From the NCBI RefSeq assembly GCF_018140925.1, contig NZ_CP073315.1:4092001-4156000 (forward strand): 64,000 nucleotides of DNA, written 5' to 3'. The DNA comes from Psychrobacillus sp. INOP01. Its GTDB lineage: Bacteria > Bacillota > Bacilli > Bacillales_A > Planococcaceae. Made by a program: the position numbers and the translations under genes. Positions within the stretch are counted from its first letter, which is position 1, and every line of letters starts with the position of its first letter. Below the pieces are notes generated by a model. It was not told the DNA's origin, made no database searches, and saw only the letters and a list, made by a program, of their open reading frames with translations. Of the stretch, positions 9,431 through 18,381 are shown piece by piece.

Positions 9431-9616
9431 ATGAAAAATACACAGCTAATAAATGAAATTGATTATTTATCAGACACTTATTGTGATGGCTGCTTTGTTA
9501 GGAAGCAATTACGAAAAGAAAGCGGCAAAGCAATTGCGTATAGATTTTGCATAGAACAATGCACAGTTGGTGAAAGTATTAAACAAATTGGTAGTAAACT
9601 AAAGGGCTCAAAATAA
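9431..9616 (+). CDS. Small zinc-finger protein (YpeQ-like)
   Basis: A 61-aa protein carrying Cys residues in the pattern YCDGCFVRK...RFCIEQCTVG, i.e. CxxC followed by CxxxC, which fits the short Bacillus zinc-finger family with an HxI..C ending. A regulatory or nucleic-acid-binding role is plausible but unproven. A GTGAGGAG site lies about 10 bases upstream. It lies between the RNase HI-like gene and cspD, both on the opposite strand, matching the position of ypeQ in B. subtilis. Confidence 0.75.
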   Translation: MKNTQLINEIDYLSDTYCDGCFVRKQLRKESGKAIAYRFCIEQCTVGESIKQIGSKLKGSK

Positions 9617-9645
9617 AAAAGCCCCACGACTAATTTGTCGCGGGA
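9613..9645 (-). terminator. Terminator of cspD
   Basis: On the minus strand a CCCGCGAC/GTCGTGGG hairpin with a short AAATTA loop runs into GCTTTTTTA. It lies 11 bp past the cspD stop and overlaps the tail of the convergent zinc-finger gene. Confidence 0.8.
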
Positions 9646-9655
9646 AGAAGCGTTT

Positions 9656-9859
9656 CTATTCGTTTTTTATCACGTTTGCAGCTTGAGGTCCTCGGTTTCC
9701 TTCAACTATTTCGAACGTTACTTGTTGACCTTCATCTAATGCTCGAAATCCATCACCTTGAATTCCTGTAAAATGGACAAATACATCTTCTCCATCGTTG
9801 TATTCGATGAAACCATACCCTTTTTCATTGTTAAACCATTTTACTTTCCCCTGTTGCAT
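9656..9859 (-). CDS. cspD: Cold-shock protein CspD
   Basis: A 67-aa cold-shock domain protein that binds single-stranded RNA and DNA. RNP1 (KGYGFIE) and RNP2 (DVFVHFTGI) are intact. It has a strong AAGGGAGGAAC ribosome site. The name rests on its place beside the zinc-finger and RNase HI-like genes, as B. subtilis cspD is placed. Around 100 nt of AT-rich leader lie upstream. The further gap from about 9,960 to 10,300 shows no gene that I can support. Confidence 0.93.
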   Translation of the reverse strand: MQQGKVKWFNNEKGYGFIEYNDGEDVFVHFTGIQGDGFRALDEGQQVTFEIVEGNRGPQAANVIKNE

Positions 9860-10297
9860 AAACGTTCCTCCCTTAATCCACTAAAGATTCTATAAATGGA
9901 TACATAAACTATACTTGAATTGTCAGTCTTCGTCAATAATATGTCGAATTTTAGCTTTTCCACTATTTTTTTCAAATACCAATATGATGTTTTGAAGAAG
10001 ATCAGGAAGTAGAAAGATAAACTACAATGATAAGCCTATCTCAGTGCACTGTAATAATATGTAGAGCTAAATAATGAAATTTTAAAAAATGACTTTAAAA
10101 ATAACACTTTATAAAAGTAATGGCCATGACAAAATATCCTTCTGAACATTTAAAACTTTTTCGAATTTATAAGGGAATTTGATGTGGTTATTTACTAGAG
10201 CATAGCCCCTCAACTCTTTTTTGATTGGCTGTGAGGGTTAGTGCTTATTATCTTTTAAGTATTGCGGAAGCTTCTTATTTGACTCTACTGCGAAATA

Positions 10298-10335
10298 TAA
10301 AAGACTAGGAATGAAATTAATCTTTTTTCCTAGCC
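10298..10335 (-). terminator. Terminator of the CotW-like gene
   Basis: On the minus strand GGCTAGGAA pairs with TTCCTAGTC (one G-T pair) and is followed by TTTTAT, 27 bp past the stop. Two small reverse-frame ORFs across this hairpin are not credible. Confidence 0.7.
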
Positions 10336-10361
10336 TTAAATATTTGGCTGTCAAATATATT

Positions 10362-10580
10362 TTATTTTGAATTCTTCTTATCCGTAGTAGGTTGATCAGT
10401 AAATGTGTTAACTTGCTGTGTAAGATCTTCAACTAATTCCTTTAATTGTTTTTTCTGTTGATCTGATAACTTTTGTTTGATGTTTTCCGGATCTATACCA
10501 TTTCTTCTAAGAGTATCATCCACTAGAAGATCAATTACCTTGTTTGAAATAGCATTTGGTTTTTCAGGTAAATTACTCAC
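10362..10580 (-). CDS. CotW-like small spore-coat protein, putative
   Basis: A 72-aa hydrophilic protein: the pattern VIDLLVDDTLRRNGIDPENIKQKLSDQQKKQLKELVEDL resembles, from memory, the core of B. subtilis CotW, which is encoded with CotX and CotV in the insoluble coat cluster. The C-terminal half looks coiled-coil. The adjacency to two CotX-type genes on the same strand supports the call. The GTG at 10580 is preferred to an upstream GTG at 10589 because AAGGAG overlaps the latter. Expression is expected late in the mother cell. Confidence 0.6.
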   Translation of the reverse strand: MSNLPEKPNAISNKVIDLLVDDTLRRNGIDPENIKQKLSDQQKKQLKELVEDLTQQVNTFTDQPTTDKKNSK

Positions 10581-10781
10581 ATTGTTCACTCCTTCACTTA
10601 AAATCCGCTCAATATTAACATATGCAACTATAGGAAAAATGAGCAGTTTAAATGAGTAGCTGCTTCTTTAAAATTTAAGGATAAGTTACTCTATTGAGTG
10701 TTCAAAGTAATACTTTTCTCTTTACACAGAAAAAATCCAACTAAATTTTTTTCAAATGGTCTTTGTTCTCAGTGTAAAGAA

Positions 10782-11210
10782 CTATAGAACATCTAATTTT
10801 GCAACGATAGCTACTAGGATTTGAAGCAAAGCCTGGATATTAACTGCCAAGTCGGTATCAGTAGTTGTCACGGAAATATTTCTAGAGCCTTCGACAATAG
10901 TTGTTTGTGCGTTTCTTTGTTTTGTTTTGATAAATTGGTTTAGGTCTTGAGTTACTGCTCTTCCTTGGTCAGAATCACCAATAGTAACACTAATAACAGC
11001 CGCAATTGCAGCTTGTATTCCTAGTTGTAAGGATATTGCAGCTTGTGTATCTGTTGATCGTATTTCTACACCTTCCGAATCCTTTACGATAATCCGTTCA
11101 AAGGATTGTTGTTTTGTAGATACTACTTGTTTCCCGTCTTGTAGGACATCACTGTCATTATGATTGGAATTATCGCAATGATCTAATGCTCTCCATTTTT
11201 TTTTCTCCAT
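10782..11210 (-). CDS. CotX/CotV-family spore-coat protein
   Basis: A 142-aa protein with two copies of the Coat_X motif: STDTQAAISLQLGIQAAIAAVISV (about 53-76) and TTTDTDLAVNIQALLQILVAIVAKLDVL at the C-terminus. Family members form part of the insoluble spore crust/coat. The N-terminal 40 residues are polar. The start follows an AAAGAGGTGAA site. It lies 28 bp downstream of its paralogue (11239-11745), so the pair is probably one mother-cell transcript with the CotW-like gene. Confidence 0.88.
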   Translation of the reverse strand: MEKKKWRALDHCDNSNHNDSDVLQDGKQVVSTKQQSFERIIVKDSEGVEIRSTDTQAAISLQLGIQAAIAAVISVTIGDSDQGRAVTQDLNQFIKTKQRNAQTTIVEGSRNISVTTTDTDLAVNIQALLQILVAIVAKLDVL

Positions 11211-11238
11211 TGTATATATTCACCTCTTTTATTTTTGA

Positions 11239-11745
11239 TTATAAAATATCTAATTTCGCAACTAATGCTACCAATACTTGTAACATAGCTTCGATATTAA
11301 CTGATAAGTCCGTATCAGTAGTTACAATGTTGACGTCTTTTGAATTATCTACATAAATTTTCTGTTTGTTCGTTTGCTCATCATTAAATTGTTGGAACAA
11401 TTCTTGGGATACAGCTTGACCTTGAATTGTATCGCCGATTGCTATGCTAATTACTAGCGCAATAGCAAGCTGTAAGCCTACTTGTAGTGAAACTGCTGCT
11501 TGTGTATCTGTTGATCGAACGGTTATGTTACAAGAATCTTTTATCCAGATTAATTCGTCAGACTCTTGGTCGACAGATGAAAACTGACCACCACCTTGAA
11601 AAACTGTAGTATCCTCATTATTTCCCGTGGAAGACCAGTCGCTATCTTTTTCCCCCTGTTCCCAATGATGATTATTGCATCGTTTGCATTTTTTAGTAGG
11701 TTCTTCACAAACATACTTACAATGCGTGCATTTCCAATGACTCAT
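11239..11745 (-). CDS. CotX-family spore-coat protein with N-terminal zinc ribbon
   Basis: A 168-aa protein. Residues 5-25 hold a CxxC...CxxC zinc ribbon (WKCTHCKYVC then KCKRCNNHHW), then an acidic linker, then two Coat_X repeats (TQAAVSLQVGLQLAIALVISI and the C-terminal TDTDLSVNIEAMLQVLVALVAK). The C-terminal half closely matches the neighbouring protein, so the two arose by duplication; only this one carries the metal ribbon. The start follows GAAGGAG. The 11746-12093 gap upstream shows no further gene and should hold the sporulation promoter. Confidence 0.87.
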   Translation of the reverse strand: MSHWKCTHCKYVCEEPTKKCKRCNNHHWEQGEKDSDWSSTGNNEDTTVFQGGGQFSSVDQESDELIWIKDSCNITVRSTDTQAAVSLQVGLQLAIALVISIAIGDTIQGQAVSQELFQQFNDEQTNKQKIYVDNSKDVNIVTTDTDLSVNIEAMLQVLVALVAKLDIL

Positions 11746-12093
11746 TTTATTATCTCCTTCCTCAATTGTTTTCCAGGTTGCAATTATTTTTCAACCGGAT
11801 TTATATAACATATGAGTTTGTAAAAGAAGGATATAGTCTATTTGACTAGACTAATAAAACTATTTTAAATATGTGTTGGAATGCCTACTTTCTTTTATTT
11901 ATATTTGATTGATGCAAATAAGTTAGAGAAGTATTTGTTTTAACATCGTGGAATTTAGATTTGCTCTAATAAACCTTGCGAGATAATCCACTTTTTCATC
12001 TGAAAGGTCAATTCTATAAATGCAAATATTACTGTCAAAGAGCTTTATTGTATATAATAGAGAGGATGAATCAAAGTTGAGGAGAAGAAAAAG

Positions 12094-12723
12094 ATGAATC
12101 CTATTAAGCAATGTGAGAATTTAGTCAAACAAGTGTACATGCACTTTGATGCAAGTCACGACTTTCAACATATAGAAAGAGTACGTAAAAATGCATTTGA
12201 TATTGCAGATACAGAACCTACTGCAGATAGAGAGATTATTGAACTTGCAGTATTACTGCATGATGTGAGTGATCCGAAATATGCAGCAGAAAAGCAAGAG
12301 GAAGATAGAATTATTAAACAACTGAACCTATCGGAAGAAAAAATAGCTCAAGTTAAAGAAGTGATTAAAGCTATATCGTTTAATGGAGGTCATGAAATCG
12401 AAGCAGAGACTGTTGAAGCTAAAATAGTTCGAGATGCGGATAGATTAGACGCTATTGGTGCAGTAGGTATTGCGCGAACATTTGCTTTTGGTGGTGCAAA
12501 AGGAAGACTACTTTACAATGCCGATGAAACACCGAGAGAAAATATGTCAGTAGAAGAATATCGTACGAAAAAAACAGCCTCGGTTACACATTTTTATGAA
12601 AAATTATTAAAGCTAACTACAGGAATGCAAACAAAAAAAGGTAAAGAACTTGCAATAGAGCGACATGCCTTCATGGAACTATTTTTAGAAAACTTACGTA
12701 AAGAAACAGGTGAACATATATGA
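12094..12723 (+). CDS. ypgQ: HD-domain nucleotide pyrophosphohydrolase-like protein (YpgQ)
   Basis: A 209-aa HD-domain protein. The metal site is seen as HDFQHIERV near residue 23, LLHDVSDPKY near 54 and the later Asp in IVRDADRLDAIGAVG. B. subtilis YpgQ of this family is a metal-dependent (d)NTP pyrophosphohydrolase, and the length is equal. The start is preceded by TTGAGGAGAAG. It overlaps the downstream ABC-F gene by four bases (ATGA), implying translational coupling. Confidence 0.87.
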   Translation: MNPIKQCENLVKQVYMHFDASHDFQHIERVRKNAFDIADTEPTADREIIELAVLLHDVSDPKYAAEKQEEDRIIKQLNLSEEKIAQVKEVIKAISFNGGHEIEAETVEAKIVRDADRLDAIGAVGIARTFAFGGAKGRLLYNADETPRENMSVEEYRTKKTASVTHFYEKLLKLTTGMQTKKGKELAIERHAFMELFLENLRKETGEHI

Positions 12724-14600
12724 GTCATTTAATTATTTCTGATTTAACAAAAACAGTCGGTGAAAAAACCTTATTTGAAAATATATCCTTTACTATTAAC
12801 AACCAAAATAGGGCGGGTTTAATCGGTATAAACGGTACAGGTAAATCTACCTTTCTATCTATTATTGCAGGTGAATTAGAAGCAGATTCTATTGAACGAG
12901 ATCACCCGAACAAATATCGCGTTGCCTATTTGGAGCAACAACCAACTTTTGAAAAGGATGAAACAGTTATACAAACCGTATTTGGAGGAGATTCTCCTAT
13001 ATTAAAGATTAATCGAGAATACGAGGAAGCTTTAATAGCATTAATGGATAACTCAGATTCAACTGAACTTCAAAATAGATTGATGGACCTGCAGCAGAAA
13101 ATGGATGATCTACAAGCTTGGGATGTCAATTCATTGGCTAAAACTGCTTTAACTAAATTAGGTATAACTCAATTTGAGGAATCTATCCTTCATCTATCTG
13201 GAGGTCAGCAAAAAAGAGTCGCCCTTGCGAAAGTGTTGATCGAACCAGCGGATCTTTTATTGTTGGATGAGCCTACAAACCATTTAGATAAAGAGTCTAC
13301 AGACTGGCTACAAGATATGCTACAAAGAGTAGAAGGCTCTATTATTTTTGTTACACATGATCGATACTTTTTAGATACTGTAGCAACGCATATTTATGAG
13401 CTTGCAGATAAAACCTTATATACACATACAGGGAATTATGCAGATTATTTAGAGTCAAAAGCATTGCGTGAAGAAATGAATGCTGCTTCTCAGCAAAAGC
13501 TCCAAAATTTATATCGTAATGAATTAAAATGGATTCGTAGAGGTGCCAAAGCAAGATCTACAAAACAAAAAGCAAGAAAAGATCGATTTGAAGAAATTGA
13601 TGCAAGTATCGACCGAGACAATTCAGCCTTAAATTTAGAATTGGAAATGGTTACAACTAGACTCGGAAAACAAGTGTTAGAAGGAAAAGGTATTACCAAA
13701 AGCTTTGATACGAAGAAAATTGTTGAAGACTTTTCCTTTTTGCTACAAGCTGGAGATCGCATTGGTATTGTAGGACCTAATGGTGTAGGGAAAAGTACGC
13801 TTCTTAAAATGCTTGCCGGGGAAGTAACGATGGATTCTGGTGAAATAATAAAAGGTTCCACCGTTAAGTTAATGCACTTTACTCAACAGTTACCAGAGTT
13901 GAATCCACAAACAAGAATGATTGAATATGTTCGTGAATCATCCGATTTAATAGAAACTGGTTCCGGAGAAAAATTCTCTGCGGCTCAAATGTTAGAACGA
14001 TTCTTGTTCCCATTAAACACACATGGTACCCAAATTGGAAAGCTGTCTGGTGGGGAAAAGAAACGTCTAGTACTTTTAAAAATGTTAATGGAGCAGCCTA
14101 ATGTTCTTTTCCTAGATGAGCCTACAAATGATTTAGATATTCAAACATTATCGGTACTGGAAGATTTCATGGAATCTTTTCCAGGTGTAATTATTACGAT
14201 TTCCCATGACCGATTCTTCTTAGACCGCATTGCCAAAAAGCTATGGCTATTAAATGGTGATGGTACAGTAACTGAATGGCTTGGAGTATATTCCGATATG
14301 CTTGATGCACCAAAAGAAACTCCAAAGGAAATAGTAGAACCACTGAAAGTGGAAATACCTGAAAAAGTAGCGAAAGAAAAGAAAAAGTTTTCCTATAAAG
14401 AGCAAAGAGAATGGGAAACTATAGGACAAGAAATTGAACAAACAGAACAGTTAATAGAGCAATTAGAAGGTAAAATGCAAACAGCTGGTTCTGATTTTAC
14501 TTTACTGCAGGATATAACGAATGAGTTAGCAGAAGCTAACGCCAAATATGAGCAACTAATTGAAAGATGGTCCTATTTGGAAGAAATAGCATCTTCTTAA
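12720..14600 (+). CDS. ABC-F ATPase (YfmR/Uup-like)
   Basis: A 626-aa soluble ABC-F protein with two ATPase domains and no membrane segment. Walker A motifs GINGTGKST (about 37) and GPNGVGKST (about 352), signatures LSGGQQKRVALAK and LSGGEKKRLVLLK, and Walker B DEPTNHLD and DEPTNDLD are all intact. The inter-domain linker and a C-terminal coiled coil (about 540-626) match the YfmR/Uup branch, which acts on ribosomes stalled at difficult sequences. The start overlaps the YpgQ stop. Antibiotic-resistance ABC-F proteins generally lack this coiled coil, so a housekeeping role is favoured. Confidence 0.92.
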   Translation: MSHLIISDLTKTVGEKTLFENISFTINNQNRAGLIGINGTGKSTFLSIIAGELEADSIERDHPNKYRVAYLEQQPTFEKDETVIQTVFGGDSPILKINREYEEALIALMDNSDSTELQNRLMDLQQKMDDLQAWDVNSLAKTALTKLGITQFEESILHLSGGQQKRVALAKVLIEPADLLLLDEPTNHLDKESTDWLQDMLQRVEGSIIFVTHDRYFLDTVATHIYELADKTLYTHTGNYADYLESKALREEMNAASQQKLQNLYRNELKWIRRGAKARSTKQKARKDRFEEIDASIDRDNSALNLELEMVTTRLGKQVLEGKGITKSFDTKKIVEDFSFLLQAGDRIGIVGPNGVGKSTLLKMLAGEVTMDSGEIIKGSTVKLMHFTQQLPELNPQTRMIEYVRESSDLIETGSGEKFSAAQMLERFLFPLNTHGTQIGKLSGGEKKRLVLLKMLMEQPNVLFLDEPTNDLDIQTLSVLEDFMESFPGVIITISHDRFFLDRIAKKLWLLNGDGTVTEWLGVYSDMLDAPKETPKEIVEPLKVEIPEKVAKEKKKFSYKEQREWETIGQEIEQTEQLIEQLEGKMQTAGSDFTLLQDITNELAEANAKYEQLIERWSYLEEIASS

Positions 14601-14626
14601 CTTTAATTACTGGAGGTATTTATAAT

Positions 14627-15745
14627 ATGAAAATAGTAACGATTGAGCCAACACCAAGCCCAAATACGATGAAAGTGGTTATAGATCAGGAACTCCCTTT
14701 TGGTAAAAGCCATAATTATAAAAAAGACAATATTGCCGATGCACCAAAGGAAATTCAATCTATCTTTGCTATTGAAGGAGTAAAGGGTGTTTACCATGTA
14801 GCAGACTTCCTAGCTATTGAGCGTATTGCAAAATTCACGTGGGAAACAATTTTAGCTAGCGTAGAAAATGTTTTTGGAGCTGAAAATGACGAAGCCAATG
14901 AAGCAGAGGATAAACCATTAGAGCATTATGGAGAAGTATACGTACATGTTCAGCAATACAAAGGAATCCCTCTTCAGGTAAAGGTATTCGATAGTGAATC
15001 CGAATCGAGATTTGGATTATCTGCACGTTTTATAAATGCATTAGATGAAGCGATGGAAGGCGACAAAGAAAACTATATATTGTTACGCAAATGGGTAGAT
15101 TATGGAGTTCGTTATGGTGATCAGAAAGAAATAGGGGAACAGTTAGTAAAAGAGCTAGAAGCAACTTTTCCAGAAAGCAAACTTCAACAGCTTATTGCAG
15201 ATAAAGATATAAACGAAGAAGATAAAAAACCAATAAGAGTACCATTTACATTAGAGCAATTTGAGGTCAGCGAATGGGAGGAGCGTTTTCAATTACTAAA
15301 TAACCTGATCAATCCAGAAATAGAGGATTTACCTATACTGGAAAGAGCAGTACAAGATGAGCAAGTTTCTATTAGACGATTGGCAACAGTTTACCTTGGA
15401 TTAATAGAAGATGAGGCGGTTGTACCTTATTTAGAATTGGCTCTTAAGGACAAGAGTTCGGCAGTTAGAAGAACAGCTGGCGATGCGATGAGTGACTTAG
15501 GATTTGAACAATTCGCAGATGCGATGAAGATTGCTCTATTTGATAAAAACAAATTAGTTCGCTGGAGAGCAGCAATGTATTTTTACGAAGTAGGCAATAC
15601 AGATGCACTTACAGCCCTTAAAGAAGCTATGGATGATAAAGAATACGAAGTTAAGCTTCAAGTGCTAATGGCTATTGCTCGTATTGAAGGTGGCGAGGAA
15701 GCTAAAGGATCTGTTTGGAAACAAATGAGTGAAGCAAGAAAATAG
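14627..15745 (+). CDS. ypgR: YpgR / conserved virulence factor C-like protein (Nfu N-domain plus HEAT repeats)
   Basis: A 372-aa protein. Residues 1-90 form an Nfu/NifU N-terminal domain (EPTPSPNTMKVVIDQ, then FAIEGVKGVYHVADFLAIER), and residues 210-365 form HEAT-like repeats (EDEAVVPYLELALKDKSSAVRRTAGDAMSDLG). This pairing defines B. subtilis YpgR and staphylococcal CvfC. Its biochemical role is not settled; Fe-S scaffolding is suggested by the domain. An upstream in-frame ATG at 14567 lies inside the ABC-F gene and lacks a site, whereas TGGAGGT at 14611-14617 fixes the start at 14627. Confidence 0.88.
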   Translation: MKIVTIEPTPSPNTMKVVIDQELPFGKSHNYKKDNIADAPKEIQSIFAIEGVKGVYHVADFLAIERIAKFTWETILASVENVFGAENDEANEAEDKPLEHYGEVYVHVQQYKGIPLQVKVFDSESESRFGLSARFINALDEAMEGDKENYILLRKWVDYGVRYGDQKEIGEQLVKELEATFPESKLQQLIADKDINEEDKKPIRVPFTLEQFEVSEWEERFQLLNNLINPEIEDLPILERAVQDEQVSIRRLATVYLGLIEDEAVVPYLELALKDKSSAVRRTAGDAMSDLGFEQFADAMKIALFDKNKLVRWRAAMYFYEVGNTDALTALKEAMDDKEYEVKLQVLMAIARIEGGEEAKGSVWKQMSEARK

Positions 15746-15776
15746 AAGCTATATAAACGTCTGATAGAGTAAATAT

Positions 15777-15826
15777 AAAACGCAAGAAAGTTGTTTGCTA
15801 ATGTGAACAACTTTTTTGCGTTTTGA
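15777..15826 (+). terminator. Strong terminator of the ypgQ-ypgR gene group
   Basis: A 19-bp stem (AAAACGCAAGAAAGTTGTT against its complement with one G-T pair) and a ten-base loop, 31 bp after the ypgR stop. Confidence 0.85.
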
Positions 15827-15839
15827 TTAAAAAAGCCGA

Positions 15840-15914
15840 CTGCATGCTATCGCTTTTACATCCTTTTCGAAGTCTCATTCTTCGCTCTTGCGGCTAGCAA
15901 GGCGCACATCCTAT
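15840..15914 (-). repeat. Dispersed intergenic repeat, family 2
   Basis: The segment ends GGCGCACATCC and contains CTCATTCTTCGCTCTTGCGG. Its reverse complement matches 51230-51306. It is non-coding. The rest of the 15827-16070 space shows nothing else. Confidence 0.6.
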
Positions 15915-16070
15915 AGATTGCTAATGCTAACGAAATCCCTTATTAATATGTAAGATATCGATAGGTTAAATCTACTTATTATTTAATTTTCTGTCAAGAT
16001 ATCAACTGTTGTCATCAGAAAAGAAATATGGTCAAATTACCCCTATTAAGGAATAAGGAGAGGATAGACT

Positions 16071-16487
16071 GTGCAATTAATCGAATCAAAGATAATCAAT
16101 CCAAAAGTATGGGAATTGCTTTCTTATGCGACTACTGATGGTAAAATTGAAGCTGAATATAATGCTTATCTTCTATCAGCTAATAGAATGTTGTATGGAA
16201 TGATTATTAAAAATAACATTGTTGGCTGTATCGGGATAGAATTTGATACTGAAAGTAAATGTGAAATAAAACATATAGCTGTTAACCCAATCAGTAGAAA
16301 GCAACAAATTGGTAGGAGTATGATACTTTATATTATCGAGAAATTTCAAATAGATTCTATTTTTGCAGAAACGGATAAGGATGCGGTAAATTTCTATGCT
16401 TCTATTGGATTTACAATAACAAGTCTTGGTGAAAAATACCCAGGAGTAGAGCGATTCCTTTGTGTATTTAATAACAGAAAGATGTAA
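16071..16487 (+). CDS. GNAT family N-acetyltransferase
   Basis: A 138-aa single-domain GNAT. The acetyl-CoA binding motif is seen as KHIAVNPISRKQQIGRSMILYIIEKF, followed by AETDKDAVNFYASIGFTITSLG, the usual final strand-helix. The GTG start follows AAGGAGAGG. The substrate is unknown. It is a lone gene, converging with the LysR gene 14 bp away with no clear terminator between them. Confidence 0.85.
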   Translation: MQLIESKIINPKVWELLSYATTDGKIEAEYNAYLLSANRMLYGMIIKNNIVGCIGIEFDTESKCEIKHIAVNPISRKQQIGRSMILYIIEKFQIDSIFAETDKDAVNFYASIGFTITSLGEKYPGVERFLCVFNNRKM

Positions 16488-16501
16488 ATAGATTTAAAAC
16501 G

Positions 16502-17377
16502 CTACCTTGCTAAAAAATAATTTAAAACGAATTGGTGAAATAATCTAGCGGCGGGGGATAGGTAGCGATTTTTAACTACTGCCATCCCTATTACACGTTC
16601 GTATGTAGCATCTTCAATTCTTAATTTAGTCATCCTATCCATTTCTCCTCCATATGGTAAAATGGAATACCCCAGTCCTGCAGCGATGAATCCTGCAACA
16701 GTTGCGACTTCATCTCCTTCAAAGGAAATATTAGGTTTTAACCCCTCATTCTCGAAGATTTCATCTGTTGTTTTTCGAAGTGCATAGCCTTTTTTTAATC
16801 CTATAAATGATTCGTTCGCTATTTCTTTTAGCTTAATGCTTTTACGTGAAGCGAGGGGGTGGTTTGCTTGCACTATCACAAATAATTCATCTCGCCAGAG
16901 TTCCGTCCATTCAATCGGACTCTCGTTTTCCATGGACGCAAGTAAACATAGATCTAGGTTACCGTGTTTTAGTTCTTTCAACTGTGTGTGTGTATGATTT
17001 TGTTGAAATTGAAAGGTGATATGAGGATGCTCCTTATGGAAAGCACGAATAATATTAGGAACAGTACTTGTACCTAATGTATGTAAAAATCCAAGTGAAA
17101 CTTCTCCGTGTTGAGGGTTAATAGTATGTTGGATTTCCTCTAAACCATCCTCCATTTCTTTCATTATTCTATTGACCCTCATTAAAAACAGCTGTCCGTA
17201 TTTATTTAAGATGATTGAGCGACCTTGTCGATCAAATAATGGTACACCAATTTCTTGCTCCAAACTTGCGAGAGATCTACTTAAAGCGGGCTGAGAAATA
17301 GCGAGTATTTCAGCGGCTTTTGTCATATGTTGAATCTTTGCAAGTGTTTGAAAATATTCTAATCGTTGCCATTCCAT
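16502..17377 (-). CDS. LysR-family transcriptional regulator
   Basis: A 291-aa LysR-type regulator. Residues 1-60 form the winged helix (FQTLAKIQHMTKAAEILAISQPALSRSLASLEQEIGVPLFDRQGR), and residues 90-290 the periplasmic-binding-protein-like effector domain. The ATG at 17377 has AGGGAG eight bases upstream, so it is preferred over the GTG three codons earlier. It is divergent from the esterase gene at 17516, and LysR proteins often control the divergent neighbour; that link is inferred. The effector is unknown. Confidence 0.9.
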   Translation of the reverse strand: MEWQRLEYFQTLAKIQHMTKAAEILAISQPALSRSLASLEQEIGVPLFDRQGRSIILNKYGQLFLMRVNRIMKEMEDGLEEIQHTINPQHGEVSLGFLHTLGTSTVPNIIRAFHKEHPHITFQFQQNHTHTQLKELKHGNLDLCLLASMENESPIEWTELWRDELFVIVQANHPLASRKSIKLKEIANESFIGLKKGYALRKTTDEIFENEGLKPNISFEGDEVATVAGFIAAGLGYSILPYGGEMDRMTKLRIEDATYERVIGMAVVKNRYLSPAARLFHQFVLNYFLAR

Positions 17378-17515
17378 TTGAATCACTCCCTATCCGTTTT
17401 ATACATGCATAAAAGGTATTGATTTAATAAAAATAATAAATTATACATTATGAATAGTCAATGCTACTATTAGTTCAACAGATTAATACTTTAATGAAAC
17501 AAAGGGGATATTCAA

Positions 17516-18265
17516 ATGAAAGTTGTAGCACCTAAAGCTTTTACATTAGAAGGCGGGAAAAGAGCAGTATTATTGCTTCATGGATTTACAGGGAGCACGA
17601 AGGATGTAAAAAGATTAGGGCAGTATTTACAAAAAAGAGGCTATACTTGTCATGCTCCTATGTACAGAGGACACGGAGTTACACCAGAAGAATTGTTATT
17701 AACAAGTCCAACTGATTGGTGGCAGGATGTAGTTGATGGGTATAATCATTTAAAAAACCTAGGATATGAAGAAATTGCTGTTGCTGGTATTTCACTAGGA
17801 GGAGTTTTCTCTTTGAAAGTGGCAGAAGAGTTCCCTGTAAAAGCCGTTGTATCTATGTGTGCTCCTATTAAGCGAAACGGCACCGATGGGCTATTTGACC
17901 GTTTATACAATTATGCTAAAATTTATAAATCATTTGAAGGTAAATCAAAAGAAGAAATTATAGAGGAACTAGCGACATTGAAGAATACTAACAGTGAATC
18001 TTTTAGCGGAGTTCATGAAATAACAGAAGTTACTTGTAGTGGATTACAATTCATCAATTCACCAACTTTAGTCATGCAGGGGTCCTTAGATGATGATATC
18101 TACAAAGAAAGTGCTTCCTACATTCATGAACAAGTAGAAACAGATGAAAAAGAAATCATTTGGTATAAAGAATCTGGCCATATAATTACAGTTGGAAAAG
18201 AGAAAGACAAAGTATGCGAAGATGTATACGAATTTCTCAATCAAGTTGAGTGGATTGCTTCCTAA
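17516..18265 (+). CDS. Est30/YvaK-type carboxylesterase
   Basis: A 249-aa alpha/beta hydrolase of the thermostable-esterase Est30/YvaK type, which hydrolyses short-chain carboxylic esters. Visible are the oxyanion HGFTGSTKDV (about 23), the nucleophile GISLGG (Ser near 94), the acid in QGSLDDDIY and the catalytic His in KESGHIITVGKE. Length equals the family norm. The AAAGGGGATA site precedes the ATG. It is divergently placed from a LysR regulator. Confidence 0.88.
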   Translation: MKVVAPKAFTLEGGKRAVLLLHGFTGSTKDVKRLGQYLQKRGYTCHAPMYRGHGVTPEELLLTSPTDWWQDVVDGYNHLKNLGYEEIAVAGISLGGVFSLKVAEEFPVKAVVSMCAPIKRNGTDGLFDRLYNYAKIYKSFEGKSKEEIIEELATLKNTNSESFSGVHEITEVTCSGLQFINSPTLVMQGSLDDDIYKESASYIHEQVETDEKEIIWYKESGHIITVGKEKDKVCEDVYEFLNQVEWIAS

Positions 18266-18274
18266 TAAGTTCTC

Positions 18275-18333
18275 AAAAAACCTTTTACTTAAGAGCGTGT
18301 AAATGCGCTGGATATGTAAAAGGTTTTTTATTA
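18275..18333 (+). terminator. Esterase terminator
   Basis: A 14-bp perfect stem AAAAAACCTTTTAC/GTAAAAGGTTTTTT encloses a 27-base loop. It follows the esterase stop. Confidence 0.75.
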
Positions 18334-18381
18334 TCGTGATTGTAGTATGATATTAGTAATCATAATCTGGGAGGTATACCG

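Noticed and set aside
10238-10432. 64-codon minus-strand ORF
   Set aside because: It overlaps the CotW-like gene and its terminator in another frame and has no ribosome site.
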